Origin: Plazaster borealis
Taxonomy: Eukaryota > Echinodermata > Asteroidea > Forcipulatida > Labidiasteridae
Assembly: GCA_021014325.1 (NCBI GenBank)
Contig: CM037457.1
Location: 7,918,721 to 7,982,720 of the forward strand
Length of the DNA stretch: 64,000 nucleotides
Reading direction: 5' to 3'
The translations under genes and the position numbers were made by a program. Under the pieces are notes generated by a model. It saw nothing but the letters and a program-made list of their open reading frames with translations, ran no database searches and was not told the origin of the DNA. Below, piece after piece: positions 37,036 to 50,230 of the stretch (positions are counted from its first letter, which is position 1; each line of letters begins with the position of its first letter).

Positions 37036-38911
37036 TATTTTTTTTCTTCTTCTTCATCTTCTTCTTCACCGGAACTCTTCTCCAGAACAGAACTCAAAAA
37101 AGAAATTTAATTGAACCTTGAAACTTAGCATATACTTGAACCTTAACATAAGCACGGCACTTGCACAATTTCGTCATGATGACGTCATCAGGTGTCGAAT
37201 TACAAGGTTTTTAAAGTTGAAAAATGATCATTTGGTATTTGCTGTATCTCATTGAATATGAAAGCTATGATGTTCATAAATGGGCATGTGATAGATCAAG
37301 ACTGGGGCTACATTTCAAAAGTTAACGTAAAAATCGTATGACCTTTTCTTCAAGGTCAAGCCCCTAGGTCAAAGTTTGCCTTTGGTTTTTTTCTTGAAAA
37401 ACATCATTTTCGGGCTTATCTACGGCATAACTCAAGATTGAAATTGAATTTTACATTGAAACTCATCAGAGATTTGAACCTAAATATCAAGACGACACAA
37501 ACTTGATGATGTCATGATGACGTCATTAGGTATTGAATTACATTAAATCAAAGTTTAATATTTGAAAACAAATCATAACTCATGAACGACATGTTGGATT
37601 TTTACAATCTATACATCATCGGAAAGTTCGTTAAAGGTTCAACAAACGCTGCACAGAAAGTGACCCCATTTGACCTTGATTTCCGGTTCAACCCAGAAAT
37701 TTAAAATTTCATAATATTCGTATCTCAAAAACCACTTATCATTTCAGCATAATTTTTACATCAGATTGTAGAAAGTTGAGCCTGCTCAAACTTTTGCACA
37801 GAAATAACAACATTTTGACATTTACATCTTGTCTTATGACCACCGGCATTAAAGCGCACGTTTGTGTTGACCCACTTTGATAACGCGAGATACTGTTATA
37901 GCGCGTGTACAACAGAAACATGCATATTGAACGTGTAGTTCAGTTTACATCAACTACATGTAGGAATACATTTAGCATCGCTGGATGTTACCTTGTATAT
38001 TGCGCACCCCGGCATAAAGATAATCCATGTAGTACTTGAAAAATTCGTAACTCCTGAACCACACATTGGATTTTTACAATCTATACATCATCTGAAAGGT
38101 CTTTATAAAACCTAACATACGCTACACTTATTGTGACCCCGTTTGACCCGGACTTCCGGTTCAAAGCGGAAGTTGAAATTTAATGTTTCAAAATTCATAA
38201 TTCCTGAACCACACAACGGATTTTTACAATCTATACATCATTGGACAAGTATGTAACAACTTAATAAACGATATACAGAATGTGACCCCAATTGACCTTT
38301 ACTTCCTGTTCAAACCGGAAGATGAAATTTAATATTTGAAAAATCAGAACTCCTGAACCACACATTGGATTTTTATCATCTATACATCATCGGAAAGGGT
38401 TCCAAAGATTTAAGAAACGCTACACACTGTGACCTCATTTGACCTTGACTTCCGGTTCAAACCGGAAAGTGAAAGTTTATGTATCAACAAATTGTAACTT
38501 CTAAACAACACATTGGATTTTTACAATCTATACATTATTGGGAAAGTATGTAACAACTTAAGGAACAATACACAGAATGTGACCTCATTTGACCTTGACT
38601 TCCCGTTCAAACCGGAAGATGAAATTTAATACTTGAAAAAACATAACTCCTGTACCACATATTGGATTTTTATCATCTATACATCATCAGAAAGGGCTCC
38701 AAAGATTTAAGAAACGCTACACACTGTGACCTCATTTGATCTTGACTTCCAGTTCAAACCGGAAAGTGAAAGTTAATGTTTCAACAAATCGTTGGAGGTT
38801 TACAATCCATACATCATCTAAAACGTCTTCATAAACTAAACAGGCGCTACACAAAATGTAACCCATATTTGACCTTCACTTCCGGTCCAAACTGGAAGTT
38901 GATGTTTAATT
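36989..38911 (+). mobile_element. Helitron-like element with ~150-bp internal units
   Basis: The 5' hairpin arms AGGTGTTCGTGC (36989-37000) and GCACGAACACCT (37008-37019) are followed by a T-run and (CTT)n. Then come paired CREs near 37170-37190 and degenerate ~150-bp units: CACATTGGATTTTTACAATC, TATACATCAT, GCTACAC, TTTGACCTTGACTTCCGGTT and AACCGGAAGT. It runs directly into the next 5' hairpin with no 3' CTAG of its own, so the 3' end may be missing. Confidence 0.6.
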
Positions 38912-40653
38912 AGGTGTTCGTGCAATATGAGTACGAACACCTCTTGTTATTGTTCCGTTTTTTGTTTTTTTTTTCTTCTCCATCTTCTTCTTCCCTAGAA
39001 CTCTTCTCTACAGCATAACTCAACATTGAAACTGAATTGAACCTTGAAACTCATCAGACAATTGAACCTCAATATGAGGACGGCACAATTGTCATGACGT
39101 CATGATGACGTCATCAGGTGTCGAAGTATAAGGTTTTTAAAGTTGAAAAATGACCATTTGGTATTTGATGTATCTCATTGAATATGAAAGCTATGATGTT
39201 CATAATTGGGCATGTGATAGATCAAGACTGGGGCTACATTTCAAAAGTTAACGTAAAAATCGTATGACCTTTTCTTCAAGGTCATGCCCTAGGTCAAAGT
39301 TTGCCTTTGGTTTTTTTCTTGAAAAACATCATTTTCGGGCTTATCTACGACATAACTCAAGATTGAAATTGAATTTTACATTGAAACTCATCAGACATTT
39401 GAACCTAAATATCAAGACGACCCAAACTTGATGATGTCATGATGACGTCATCAGGTATTGAATTACATTCAATCAAAGTTTAATATTTGAAAAAAAATCA
39501 TAACTCATGAACGACATGTTGGATTTTTACAATCTATACATCATCGGAAAGTTCGTTAAAGGTCCAACAAACGCTACACAGAAAGTGACCCCATTTGACC
39601 TTGACTTCCGGTTCAACCCGGAAATTTAAAATTATATAAGTTTCGTATCTCAAAAACTACTTATCTTTTCAGCATAATTTCTGCATCAGGTTGTAGAACG
39701 TTGAGCCAGCTCAAACGTTTGCACAGAAATAACAACATTTTGACATTTACATCTTGTCTTATGACCACCGGCATTAAAGCGCACGTTTGTGTTGACCCAA
39801 TTTGATAACGCAAGATGGTGTAATAACACGTGTACAGATACACGTACATTGTGCGTGTAGTTCAGTTTACATCAACTACATGTAGGAATACATTAAATAG
39901 CATCGCTGTTACCTTGTATATTGCGCACCCCGGCATGAAGATAATCCATGTAATACTTGAAAAATTCGTAACTCCTGAACCACACATTGGATTTTTACAA
40001 TCTATACATCATCTGAAAGGTCTTTGTAAAACCTAACATACGCTACACTTATTGTGACCCCGTTTGACCCTGACTTCCGGTTCAAAGCGGAAGTTGAAAT
40101 TTAATGTTTCAAAATTCATAATTCCTGAACCACACAATGGATTTTTACAATCTATACACCATCGGACAAGTATGTAACAACTTAACAAGCGATATACAGA
40201 ATGTGACCCCAAGTGACCTTTACTTCCTGTTCAAACCGGAAGATGAAATTTAATATTTGAAAAAGTCAGAACTCCTGAACCACACATTGGATTTTTATCA
40301 TCTATACATCATCAGAAAGGGCTCCAAAGATTTAAGAAACGCTACACACTGTGACCTCATTTGACCTTGACTTCCGGTTCGAACCGGAAAGTAAAAGTTA
40401 ATGTTTCAACAAATCGTTTGAGGTTTACAATCCATACATCATCTAAAACGTCTTCATAAACTAAATGCGCTACACATAATGTGACCCCTATTTGACCTTG
40501 ACTTCCGGTCCAAACCGGAAGTTGATGTTAAATTTTTAGAAAAATTCATAACTCCTGGACCAGGCATTGGATTGATAAGGTAGAATGTTTATTCATTCAA
40601 TCACTCCCCACGAACACCTTGTTTTTGTCACATGACAAAAACTGAAAGTCTAG
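38912..40653 (+). mobile_element. Helitron-like element, both termini visible
   Basis: The 5' hairpin (38912-38942) is followed by a T-run. Paired TGACGTCA palindromes are at 39095-39102 and 39106-39113, then ~150-bp units. It ends with CACGAACACCTTG, the stem GTTTTTGTCA, loop CA, TGACAAAAAC (ending about 40642), a spacer and CTAG (40650-40653). AGGTGTTCG at the start and CGAACACCT near the end form subterminal inverted repeats, a feature described for Helentron/Helitron2-type elements. Confidence 0.68.
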
Positions 40654-42735
40654 TTTTTCTTTGTTTTGCTTATTCTTCTGATAGTCGTTTGTCCGCAAAA
40701 AAAACCATACTTGCAAACCTTTGATCAACTTGAAACTTAATGTGACGTTAGAACATAACGAGCAGAAGGTGTGTGAGCAATGACGTCATGATGACGTCAT
40801 CGGGTGTCAAATTACAAGCCATTTTAGTTCAAAAAGTGCCCTCATGCCAATGCCTGTAGGTCTCTGAATATTGCAGCTATGGTATTCATATTTGGGCATA
40901 TGATAGATCAAGACACGGGCAACATTTAAAAAGTTAACGCCAAATTCACCTGACCTTTACTTCCGGTCGTACCGGAAGGTCAAAGTTTGCCTTTCTGCAA
41001 TTCTTAACAAAAAATCATTTCCTGGCAAAATTCTTAACTTCTGTTCATCTGATCAACTTCAAATTTACACCATGTTAGAAACTTGATGTAACCTCCATAA
41101 AATTGTTGTGACGTAATGATTACGTCATCAGGTGTCGAATTACAGTAAATCAAAGTTTAATATTTCAAAAATCATAACTCGATAACAATTTAATGGATTT
41201 CAACAATCTATGCATCATCGGACAGGTATTTTAAAACTCAACAAACGCTACACAAAGAGTGAACCCGTTTGACCTTGACCTCCGGCTCAAAATGTAAGTA
41301 ATATATTTCGTTAGTAGCTCTCGTAAGCACGCGACTGGCAGTTCCGCTCCATTGATCACAAGGTACAAAGCCTACGTGCGCCTTCACTGAAGGCTGGATG
41401 TAGTTGCATGATTTCCGTGCAAGTTTTGACGTGTCGCAGTTCAACGCACTTATAACGTTGGCTTATCAATGGCGCAATAACACTGCAGAATTAAATTCCG
41501 CTCAACCTGTGCCATGTTCAGCGTCAAGTTGTTCCCCTATTCGCCCTTTTGATGGCTCATGGTGACCATGGAATCGAAGACGAAGTTTTACTGAGATGGC
41601 CACCTGCTTCAGTGATTCGTATGACTTTTAATTATGTGAGAAATAAAGCTATAACATAAAGTTTTCACACCCGTTGTTGTGTTCCATCCTTATTTCCTTG
41701 CTGAGTGTATGGTGCACCATAGAGGTAGAAATAGTACTCAACTCATTATGTTATTAGTCAAAATTCACGAGAGGCTTAGACTTGCCGTCTTTATGACTTG
41801 CCTTTGTCTTTCATAATTATCCAAAACAAGTGTGTTTTCTTTCAATATTCTAAATTTAACCCACCGTTCTGTATGAATGAAAATCAATGTCTAAAAATGC
41901 AACCGATAGCTCATACTATGCTTGACTTATTTTAATGACATCATCATCAGTGCATATGTTTTGAACAATCACTGTTTCATGCACCGATAATTCATGGGTA
42001 TCCAACTCACTGTATTTGAAACCCTGTTGAAAACTTCTAATAATTGTAAATTAATAATGTGAACATGATTAGCATAGTTGGATTTATTAATCCATAAAGA
42101 ATCAATATTCATTGAAAAATAAATAAACTTCAGTAAATGGCTGACATGGCTGTTCTTGTGAGTAATTCAGCGGCTCGTTTGAAGATATGCAACCAAGATG
42201 AAAGGGAATTCAAAAAAATGATGCTTTGTATGAAAAGGACAATTTACTCTAATAATTTGCTGAAAACACTTTGTAATCGTATCTTGAGAAATACATCTAT
42301 TATGATTTTTTAAGCTTTGCATTTTGTGTGAATGTTTTATGTGTGAAAGTTCTGTGTAATTGATAATGACATGATTTGACCTGGCTTCCTGTCCAACCTG
42401 AAGTAAAAGAAATACATATTAAGAGGCTCTTTTTTTAATGGTCGGGAAAAGTCTTGTATACTAACTATCAGTACAGTTTATGAATATTTACATGAAAATT
42501 GAAACAGATAATCAATTAATACACGTCTTAGAGCTCAATGCAGTCTTAAGTAGGAACATTATTTCTTTCCCGTGTAAACTAAATGTATACACGTAATTGA
42601 TTTACACTTTGAAATTTCAAAAGCTATCAACAATCTTTTCATCGACTCAATAAAATAGTTCACACATTGACACAACACTGACCCCGATGAAATCCGAACA
42701 CCTAGTGTTTGTTCCAACAAACACTAAATCTCTAG
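40654..42735 (+). mobile_element. Helitron-like element type X (2082 bp)
   Basis: It starts with TTTTTCTTTGTTTTGC right after the preceding CTAG. Paired CREs are at 40781-40788 and 40792-40799. It ends with the AGTGTTTGTT hairpin and CTAG (42732-42735), and the next copy follows with no intervening base. It carries no gene. Confidence 0.7.
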
Positions 42736-44790
42736 TTTTTTTTTATTTGTTTTGCTTATTCTTCTGATAGTCGTTTGTCCGCAAAAAAAACATACTTGCA
42801 AACCTTTGATCAACTTGAAACTTAATGTGACGTTAGAACATAACGAGCAAAAGGTGTGTGAGCAATGACGTCATGATGACGTCATCGGATGTCAAATTAC
42901 AAGCCATTTTAGGTCAAAAACTGCCCTCATGCCAATGCCTGTAGGTCTCTGAATATTGCAGCTATGGTATTCATATTTGGGCATATGTAAGATCAAGACA
43001 CGGGCAACATTTAAAAAGTTAACGCCAAATTCACTTGACCTTTACTTCCGGTCGTACCGGAAGGTCAAAGTTTGCCTTTTTGCAATTCTTAACAAAAAAT
43101 CATTTCCTGGCAAAATTCTTAACTTCTGTTCATCTGATCAACTTCAAATTTACACCAAGTTAGAAACTTGGTGAAACCTCCATCAAGTTGTTGTGACGTA
43201 ATGATTACGTCATCAGGTGTCGAATTACAGTAAATCAAAGTTTAATATTTCAAAAAATCATAACTCGATAATAATTTAATGGATTTCAACAATCTATGCA
43301 TCATCGGACAGGTATTTTAAAACTCAACAAACGCTACACAAAGAGTGACCCCGTTTGACCTTGACCTCCGGCTCAAAATGTAAGTTGAACATTTCGTTAG
43401 TAATAGCCCTCGGAAGCACGTTCCGCTCCATTGATCACGAGGTCCAAAGCCTACGTGCACTGTAGTGGCATGATTTCCGTGCAAGTTTTGACGTGTCGCA
43501 GTTCAACGCACTTATAACGCAAGCTTATCAATGGCGCAATAACACTGCAGAATTAAATTCCGCTCAGACCTGTGCCATGTTCAGCGTCAAGTTGTTCCCC
43601 TATTCGCCCTTTTGATGGCTCATGGTGAACATGGAATCGAAGACAAAGTTTTACTGAGATGGCCACCTGCTTCAGTGATTCGTATGACTTTAATTATGTG
43701 AGAAATAAAGCTATAAAGTTTTCACACCCGTTGTTGTGTTCCATCCTTATTTCCTTGCTGGGTGTATGGTGCACCATAGAGGTAGAAATAGTACTCAACT
43801 CATTATGTTATTAGTCAAAATTCACGAGAGGCTTAAACTTGCCGTCTTTATGACTTGCCTTTGTCTTTCATAATTATCCAAAACAAGTGTGTTTCCTTTC
43901 AATATTCTAAATTTAACCCACCGTTCTGTATGAATGAAAATCAATGTCTAAAAAATGCAACCGATAGCTCATACTATGCTTGACCTATTTTAATGACATC
44001 ATCATCAGTGCATATGTTTTGAACAATCAATGTTTCATGCACCGATAATTCATGAGTATCCAACTCACTGTATTTGAAACCCCGATGAAAACTTCTGATA
44101 ATTGTAAATTAATAATGTCAACATGATAAGCATAGTTGGATTTATTAATTCATAAAGAATCAATATTCAATGAAAAATAAACTTCAGTAAATGGCTGACA
44201 TGGCTGTTCTTGTGAGTAATTCAGCGGCTCGTTTGAAGATATGCAACGAAGATGAAAGGGAATTCAAAAAAATGATGCTCTGTATGAAAAGGACAATTTA
44301 CTCTAATAATTTGCTGAAAACACTTTGTAATCGTATCTTGAGAAATACATCTATTATGATTTTTTAAGCTTTGCATTTTGTGTGAATGTTTTATGTGTGA
44401 AAGTTCTGTGTAATTGATAATGACATGATTTGACCTGGCTTCCTGTCCAACCGGAAGTAAAAGAAATACAAATTAAGAGGCTCTTTTTTGAATTGTCGGG
44501 AAAAGTCTTGTATACTAACTATCAGTACAGTTTATGAATATTTACATGAAAATTGAAACAGATAATCAATTAATACACGTCTTATAGCTCAATGCAGTCT
44601 TAAGTAGGAACATTATCATTTCTTTCCCGTGTAAACTAAATGTATACACGTAATTGATTTACTTCGAAATTTCAAAAGCTATCAACAATCTTTTCATCGA
44701 CTCAATAAAATATTTCACACATTGACACAACACTGACCCAAATGAAATCCGAACGCCTAGTGTTTGTTCCAACAAACACTAAATCTCTAG
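42736..44790 (+). mobile_element. Helitron-like element type X (2055 bp), tandem copy
   Basis: It is nearly identical along its whole length to 40654-42735, including the 5' tract, paired CREs near 42866-42884 and the 3' hairpin with CTAG (44787-44790). Small deletions, for example near 43420-43470, distinguish the copies. Confidence 0.7.
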
Positions 44791-46294
44791 TTAGTTCTTC
44801 TTTTTCTTCTGATAGTCGTTTGTCCGCAAAAAAAACCATAGATGCGAACCTTGGATGAACTTGAAACTTTGCATGTAGTTAGACTATAACTGGGAGATGC
44901 CAAGTGAGTTGTGACGTAATGATTACGTCACCAGGTGTCGAATTACAGTAAATCAAAGTTTAATATTTCAAAAAATCATAACTCGATAACAATTTAATGG
45001 ATTTCAACAATCTATGCATCATCGGACAGGTCTATTAAAACTCAACAAACGCTACACAAAGAGTGACCCCGTTTGACCTTGACCTCCGGCTCAAAATGTA
45101 AGTTGAACATTTCGTTAGTAATAGCCCTCGGAAGCACGTTCCGCTCCATTGATCACGAGGTCCAAAGCCTACGTGGGCCTTCACTGAAGGCTGGATGTAG
45201 TTGCATGATTTCCGTGCAAGTTTTGACGTGTCGCAGTTCAACGCATTTATAACGTTGGCTTATCAATGGCGCAATAACACTGCAGAATTAAATTCCGCAC
45301 CACCTGTCCCATGTTCAGCGTCAAGTTGTTCCCCTATTCGCCCTTTTGATGGTTCATGGTGAACATGGAATCGAAGACGAAGTTTTACTGAGATGGCCAC
45401 CTGCTTCAGTGATTCGTATGACTTTTAATTATGTGAGAAATAAAACTATAAAGTTTTCACACTCGTTGTTGTGTTCCATCCTTATTTCCTTGCTGAGTGT
45501 ATGGTGCACCATAGAGGTAGAAATAGTACTCAACTCATTATGTTATTAATCAAAATTCACGAGAGGCTTAGACTTGCCGTCTTCATGACTTGCCTTTGTC
45601 TTTCATAATTATCCAAAACAAGTGTGTTTTCTTTCAATATTCTAAATTTAACCCACCGTTCTGTATGAATGAAAATCTGTCTTAAAAATGCAACCGATAG
45701 CTCATACTATGCTTGACTTATTTTAATGACATCATCATCAGTGCATAGTTTTGAACAATCGATGTTTCATACTCAGATACTTCATGAGTATTCACCTCAC
45801 TGTATTTGAAACCCTGTTGAAAACTTCTAATAATTGTAAATTAATAATGTGAACATGATTAGCATAGTTGGATTTATTAATCCATAAATAATCAATATTA
45901 ATTGAAAAATAAATAAACTTCAGTAAATGGCTTACATGGCTGTACTTGTGAGTAGTTCAGCGGCTCGTTTGAAGATATGCAACCAAGAGTCTCTTTTTTG
46001 AATTGTCAGTAAAAGTCTTGTTTACAGTACAGTTTATGAATATTTTCATGAAAATTGAAACAGATGTTCAATTAATACACGTTCTAGAGCTCAATGCAGT
46101 CTTAAGTAAGAACGTTATCATTTATTTCCCGTGTAAACTGAATGTATACACGTAATTGATTTACACTTTGAAATTTCACAAGCTAACAACAATCTTTTCA
46201 TCGACTCAATAAAATAGTTCACACATTGACACAACACTGACCCCAATGAAATCCGAACACCTAGTGTTTGTTCCAACAAACACTAAAGCTCTAG
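44791..46294 (+). mobile_element. Helitron-like element type X, shortened copy (1504 bp)
   Basis: It starts TTAGTTCTTC. It lacks most of the 5' segment between the leader and the TGATTACGTCA region, and about 350 bp near 45985 where the two longer copies continue. The 3' end is intact, with CTAG at 46291-46294. Confidence 0.66.
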
Positions 46295-48633
46295 TTTTTG
46301 TTCGGTTTTTTTTTTTCTTAATACTTCGTCTTCTTCTTCTTCTCAGCGTCCCTTGTCCGCTAACAAAAGCACCCTTTCCAAGCTCATATGAACTTGAAAC
46401 TTCACATATAGTTAGATATACATTAGGAGATGAAACCGCTTTAGTTACGTCATGATGACCTCATCAGGTGTCAAATTACAAGCCAATTAAGGTAAAAAAG
46501 TGACCATATGCGAATGCCTGTATGTCCCCGAATATTACAGCTACAGTATTTATATTTGGGCATATGATAGATCAAGACACGGGCAACATTTAAAAAGTTA
46601 ACGTCAAATTCACATGACCTTTACTTCCGGTCGTAACGAAAGGTCAAAGTTTGCCTTGGTGTAATTCTTCAAAAAAACACTTTCCCGGCAAAAACATTAA
46701 CTTCTGTTTATCAGATCAACTTCAAATTTACACCATGTAAGGAACCTGATAAAACCTCAGTCAAGTAGTTGTGACGTCATGATGACGTCATCAAGTGTTG
46801 AAGTACAGTAAATCGAAGTTTAATCATTTAAAAATTCTTAACTCAAGAAGTACATAAGCTATTATAACAATCTATACATCATCGGAGAGGTCTTGACAAA
46901 TGTAGCAAATACTACACAGAGTCTTATACCGTTTGACTTTGTCTTCCTGTTCAAACCGGAAGTTGAAAACTTCACAATTCAAACTTTAAGGAATACTCGT
47001 ACTTTTTTCATACACATTACTCACAATTTTTACATCATGTTGTAGATTTTTAAGCCTTCTCAAACTTTTCCACAGAAATGTTACCTTTTTGACCTTCACT
47101 TATGGTTGAAATCGGGTATACATTGACCCGCTGTCAAACCGCGGGAATAAACTGCATTGAAAACACACACAATACGCGATCTAAACCAGTTAGACGGTGA
47201 GCGGCTGCTTGCTCCATTGAAGCAACTGCAAGGTTCAAAGTCCTTCAAACATGCTTGTAGTCTAGTCTCTTTTCAAGGTTCGCGCAACCTGATTTTGACA
47301 TTACGCTTTGGTAGTCTCTAAAACAGCCGTCCGTGCAAAGCTCGCTAACAATCAAATGTCAGATTTTTGAAAAATTCATAATTCAAGAACTACACTACCG
47401 ATTTTCAAACTTTTTTTCAGTTATAAAATCCTTGGACATTTGAGATTAGCCTTGGGTAACCGTGACCCAATATTGACCTTTACATCCGGGTCAACCGGAA
47501 GTGAGACCATATCTCAAGAACTACACAACCGATTTCAAACTTTTTTCAGTTATAGACTCCTTGGGCATTGGAGATTAGCCTTGGGTAACCGTGACCCCAA
47601 GTTGACCTTTACTTCCGGGTCAACCGGAACAGGGACCATATCTCAAGAACTACACACCGATTTTCAAACTATTTTCAGTTATAGACTCCTTGGGCATTGG
47701 AGACTAGCTTTGGGTAACCGTGACCCCATGTTGACCTTTACTTCCGGGCAACCGGAAGTGACACCATATCTCAAGAACTACTCAGCCGATTTTCAAACTG
47801 TTTCAGGTATAGACTCCTTGGGCATTTGAGATTAGCCTTGGGTAACCGTGACCCCATGTTGACCTTTACTTCCGGGTCAACCAGAAGTGACACCATATCT
47901 CAAGAACTACTCAACCGATTTTCAAACTTATTTCAGTTATAGACTCATTGGGCATTGGAGATTAGCCTTGGGTACCGTGACCCCATGTTGACCTTTACTT
48001 CCGGGTCAACCGGAAGTGACACTATATCTCAAGAACTACACAACCGATTTTTAAACTTTGTTCAGTTATAAAATCCTTGGGTATTGAGTTTTTACAACTT
48101 CACAAGCGCTACACAGAGTGTAGCCCCATTTGAACAGGACTTCCGGTTCAAACCGAAAGATGAAATTTGACATTTAATTTTGTTTTCTTTTTTTTTAATA
48201 CTTATTCTTCTTTTTCTCCCCGTCGCTTTTCCGCTAACAAAAGTCAATTCACAAGCACATATAAACTTGAAACTTCACAAACTTTACATATAGGTTTTCG
48301 GGATGGTGACGTTATCGATGATGTTATTACATTAAATCAATGTTTAATATTTAGAAAAATCATATCTGGAGAACCATAGCCTAATTGCTAAACACAAGAT
48401 CTTTGGACCGTGTGAAGGACCCTGGAGTATTTTAAAAATCTTACACACGACCCCCTGTGATATTACTTCCGTTTAATTGTTTTTAATTTATGTTTTGTTT
48501 TTCATTTTGTTTATAAAACACTAAAAAGTACTGAGTATACAGTGCTTCAAACAGATCGGGAAAGGGTTAAAACCAAATTATAAAAACAAACCGAACACCG
48601 TTTGTTTGTAATTTACAAACAAGATAAGTCTAG
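46295..48633 (+). mobile_element. Helitron-like element type Y (2339 bp)
   Basis: It is collinear with 4015-6539: pyrimidine-rich start, CRE region, 130-bp units, a second internal pyrimidine-rich start near 48180, then a terminal hairpin (TTGTTTGTAA/TTACAAACAA) and CTAG (48630-48633). Its hairpin sequence differs from that of the 6.5-kb copy. Confidence 0.66.
47390..48035 (+). repeat. ~130-bp tandem repeat, about 5 units
   Basis: GGAA anchors are at about 47497, 47626, 47753, 47882 and 48012. The unit is the same as at 5070-6000. A 129-bp spacing keeps one frame open (43-codon repeats), which explains the spurious frame at 47440-47829. Confidence 0.88.
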
Positions 48634-48689
48634 TTTTAATTATTTTTTTTTGACTTAGAAATCTGTATCTCACGGACTCAATTAAATAC

Positions 48690-49590
48690 AATATGTAATT
48701 CATCTAGTTATCTCGGGGTCTAACCCCAGACCTGTTTTTAATTTGAGGCAATAGCATCTCACAACTCGGGGCCTATCCCCATAGTCCATCTGTGAGGCCA
48801 AATCATCTCGCAATCTCTAGGTCTATAACCATGATATTATACTGTCTAATGTATTCCATCTGTGATGCAAAATCATTTCACGGTCTTGGGGTTGCACCCC
48901 ATACACACTCCATCTGTGCGGAAAATTAATCTCACCGTCTTGGGGCCCACCCCATATATTTCTGGTATATTAATTTGAACACACTAAAATAAAACAGGTG
49001 GCCCAAGGACCATAAAATCGCTTTAATGCACAAATTGTTCATGTTTACATTCAGATATTACAAAGTTACAATATACTTTCATCTCACAATCTCGGGGCCC
49101 ATCCTCATTTACACACTTCATCTGTGAGGCAAAACCATCTCACCATCTTGGGGCCCATCCCCATAATACGTAATCTGTGAGGCAAAACCATCTCACCATC
49201 TCGGGGCCCATCCCCATAATACGTAATCTGTGAGGCAAACTCATCTCACAATCTCGGGGCCCATCCCCATAATACTTCATCTGTGAGGCAATTTCATCTC
49301 ACCATCTCGAGGCCCATCCCCATAATACGTAATCTGTGAGGCAATTTCATCTCACCATCTCGAGGCCCATCCCCATAATACTTCATCTGTGAGGCAATTT
49401 CATCTCACCATCTCGAGGCCCATCCCCATAATACTTCATCTGTGAGGCAATTTCATCTCACCATCTCGGGGCCCATCCCCTTAATACTTCACCTGTGAGG
49501 CAATTTCATCTCACCATCTCGGGGCCCATCCCCATAATACTTCATCTGTGGCGCAATTTCATCTCACCAAGTCGGGGTCCAACTCCACTT
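48690..49590. repeat. 53-bp minisatellite
   Basis: Units read CATCTGTGAGGCAATTTCAT, CTCACCATCTCGGGGCCCAT, CCCCATAATACTT. Anchors at 49391, 49444 and 49497 give an exact 53-bp period in the central part. Units before about 49080 are more diverged. Remnants reappear at 49804-49925 and 50231-50290, on either side of later insertions. Confidence 0.9.
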
Positions 49591-49803
49591 GTGTCCCTGA
49601 GCAAGACACTTAACTGCATGCTTCTCTCCACCCAGGGGTATGGTATTACTGTGAGGGCATAGGTGGTTCTTGTGATTGATTTTAGCCGAATAGCGCATAA
49701 TGTTGTACATGGCTGTATCCAGGGGTAATAATGTGAAGCGCTTTGGGACGCCCTTTGGGAGTGAAAAGCGCTATATAAAAGCTGACCATTATTATTATTA
49801 TTA
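49590..49803 (+). mobile_element. SINE, 5'-truncated
   Basis: It has the core TGAGCAAGACACTTAACTGC and CTCTCCACCCAGGGGTATGG, a 3' domain TAATGTGAAGCGCTTTGGGA ... AAGCGCTATATAAA, and an (ATT)n tail. These motifs resemble SINEs common in sea urchin, hemichordate and amphioxus genomes. It lacks the tRNA head. Minisatellite resumes directly after it, so it inserted into the array. Confidence 0.78.
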
Positions 49804-49925
49804 ATGTTATAAAACTTTATCTGTGAGGCCAAATCATCTCACAATCTCGGGCCTACCCCCATAATACTTCATCTGAGAGGCAATTTCATCTCACTATCTC
49901 GGGGTCCAACCCCATAATATATATT

Positions 49926-50230
49926 TGGTTTGCGGTAACACCATGTATGTATCTACTTGCCAGGTAGAGTTTGTTCTTTGGAGAACTGTCTTGCTATATA
50001 TTCTACTACCGCGGAGTAGATTTATCGGGTTGTTCGGGAGACTTCTCAGTTCTAAAAAGAAAAGAACTGTCCTGCTTTTAAACTACTACCTGGGCGGACG
50101 GTATAGATAATCAGCTGGGGCTACTAAATTAGCTTATCAGTAGGAGCGTTATGAAATGCACTGCCGCGGCGTGAGTTCTTAAATGGGTCTCAACGTTTCG
50201 GATAGCTTGCTCTAGTCATCGTCATTAAAC
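49926..50230 (-). mobile_element. Penelope-like element fragment with hammerhead-like motif
   Basis: The plus strand shows AAAGAACTGTCCTGCTTTTA, ACTACTACCTGGGCGGACGG and GTCTCAACGTTTCGG ... CTCTAGTCATCGTC. I recognise this as the conserved non-coding end of Penelope-like elements. On the minus strand the end reads TGACGA ... CCGAAACGTTGAGAC, matching the CUGANGA and GAAA core of the hammerhead ribozymes these elements carry. The first C of the core is lost at the truncation point and the intervening stem is imperfect. Minisatellite flanks both sides. Confidence 0.55.

Noticed and set aside
47440..47829. 129-codon frame with 43-residue repeats
   Set aside because: It is a by-product of the ~129-bp tandem unit; the period is a multiple of three and no domain is visible.
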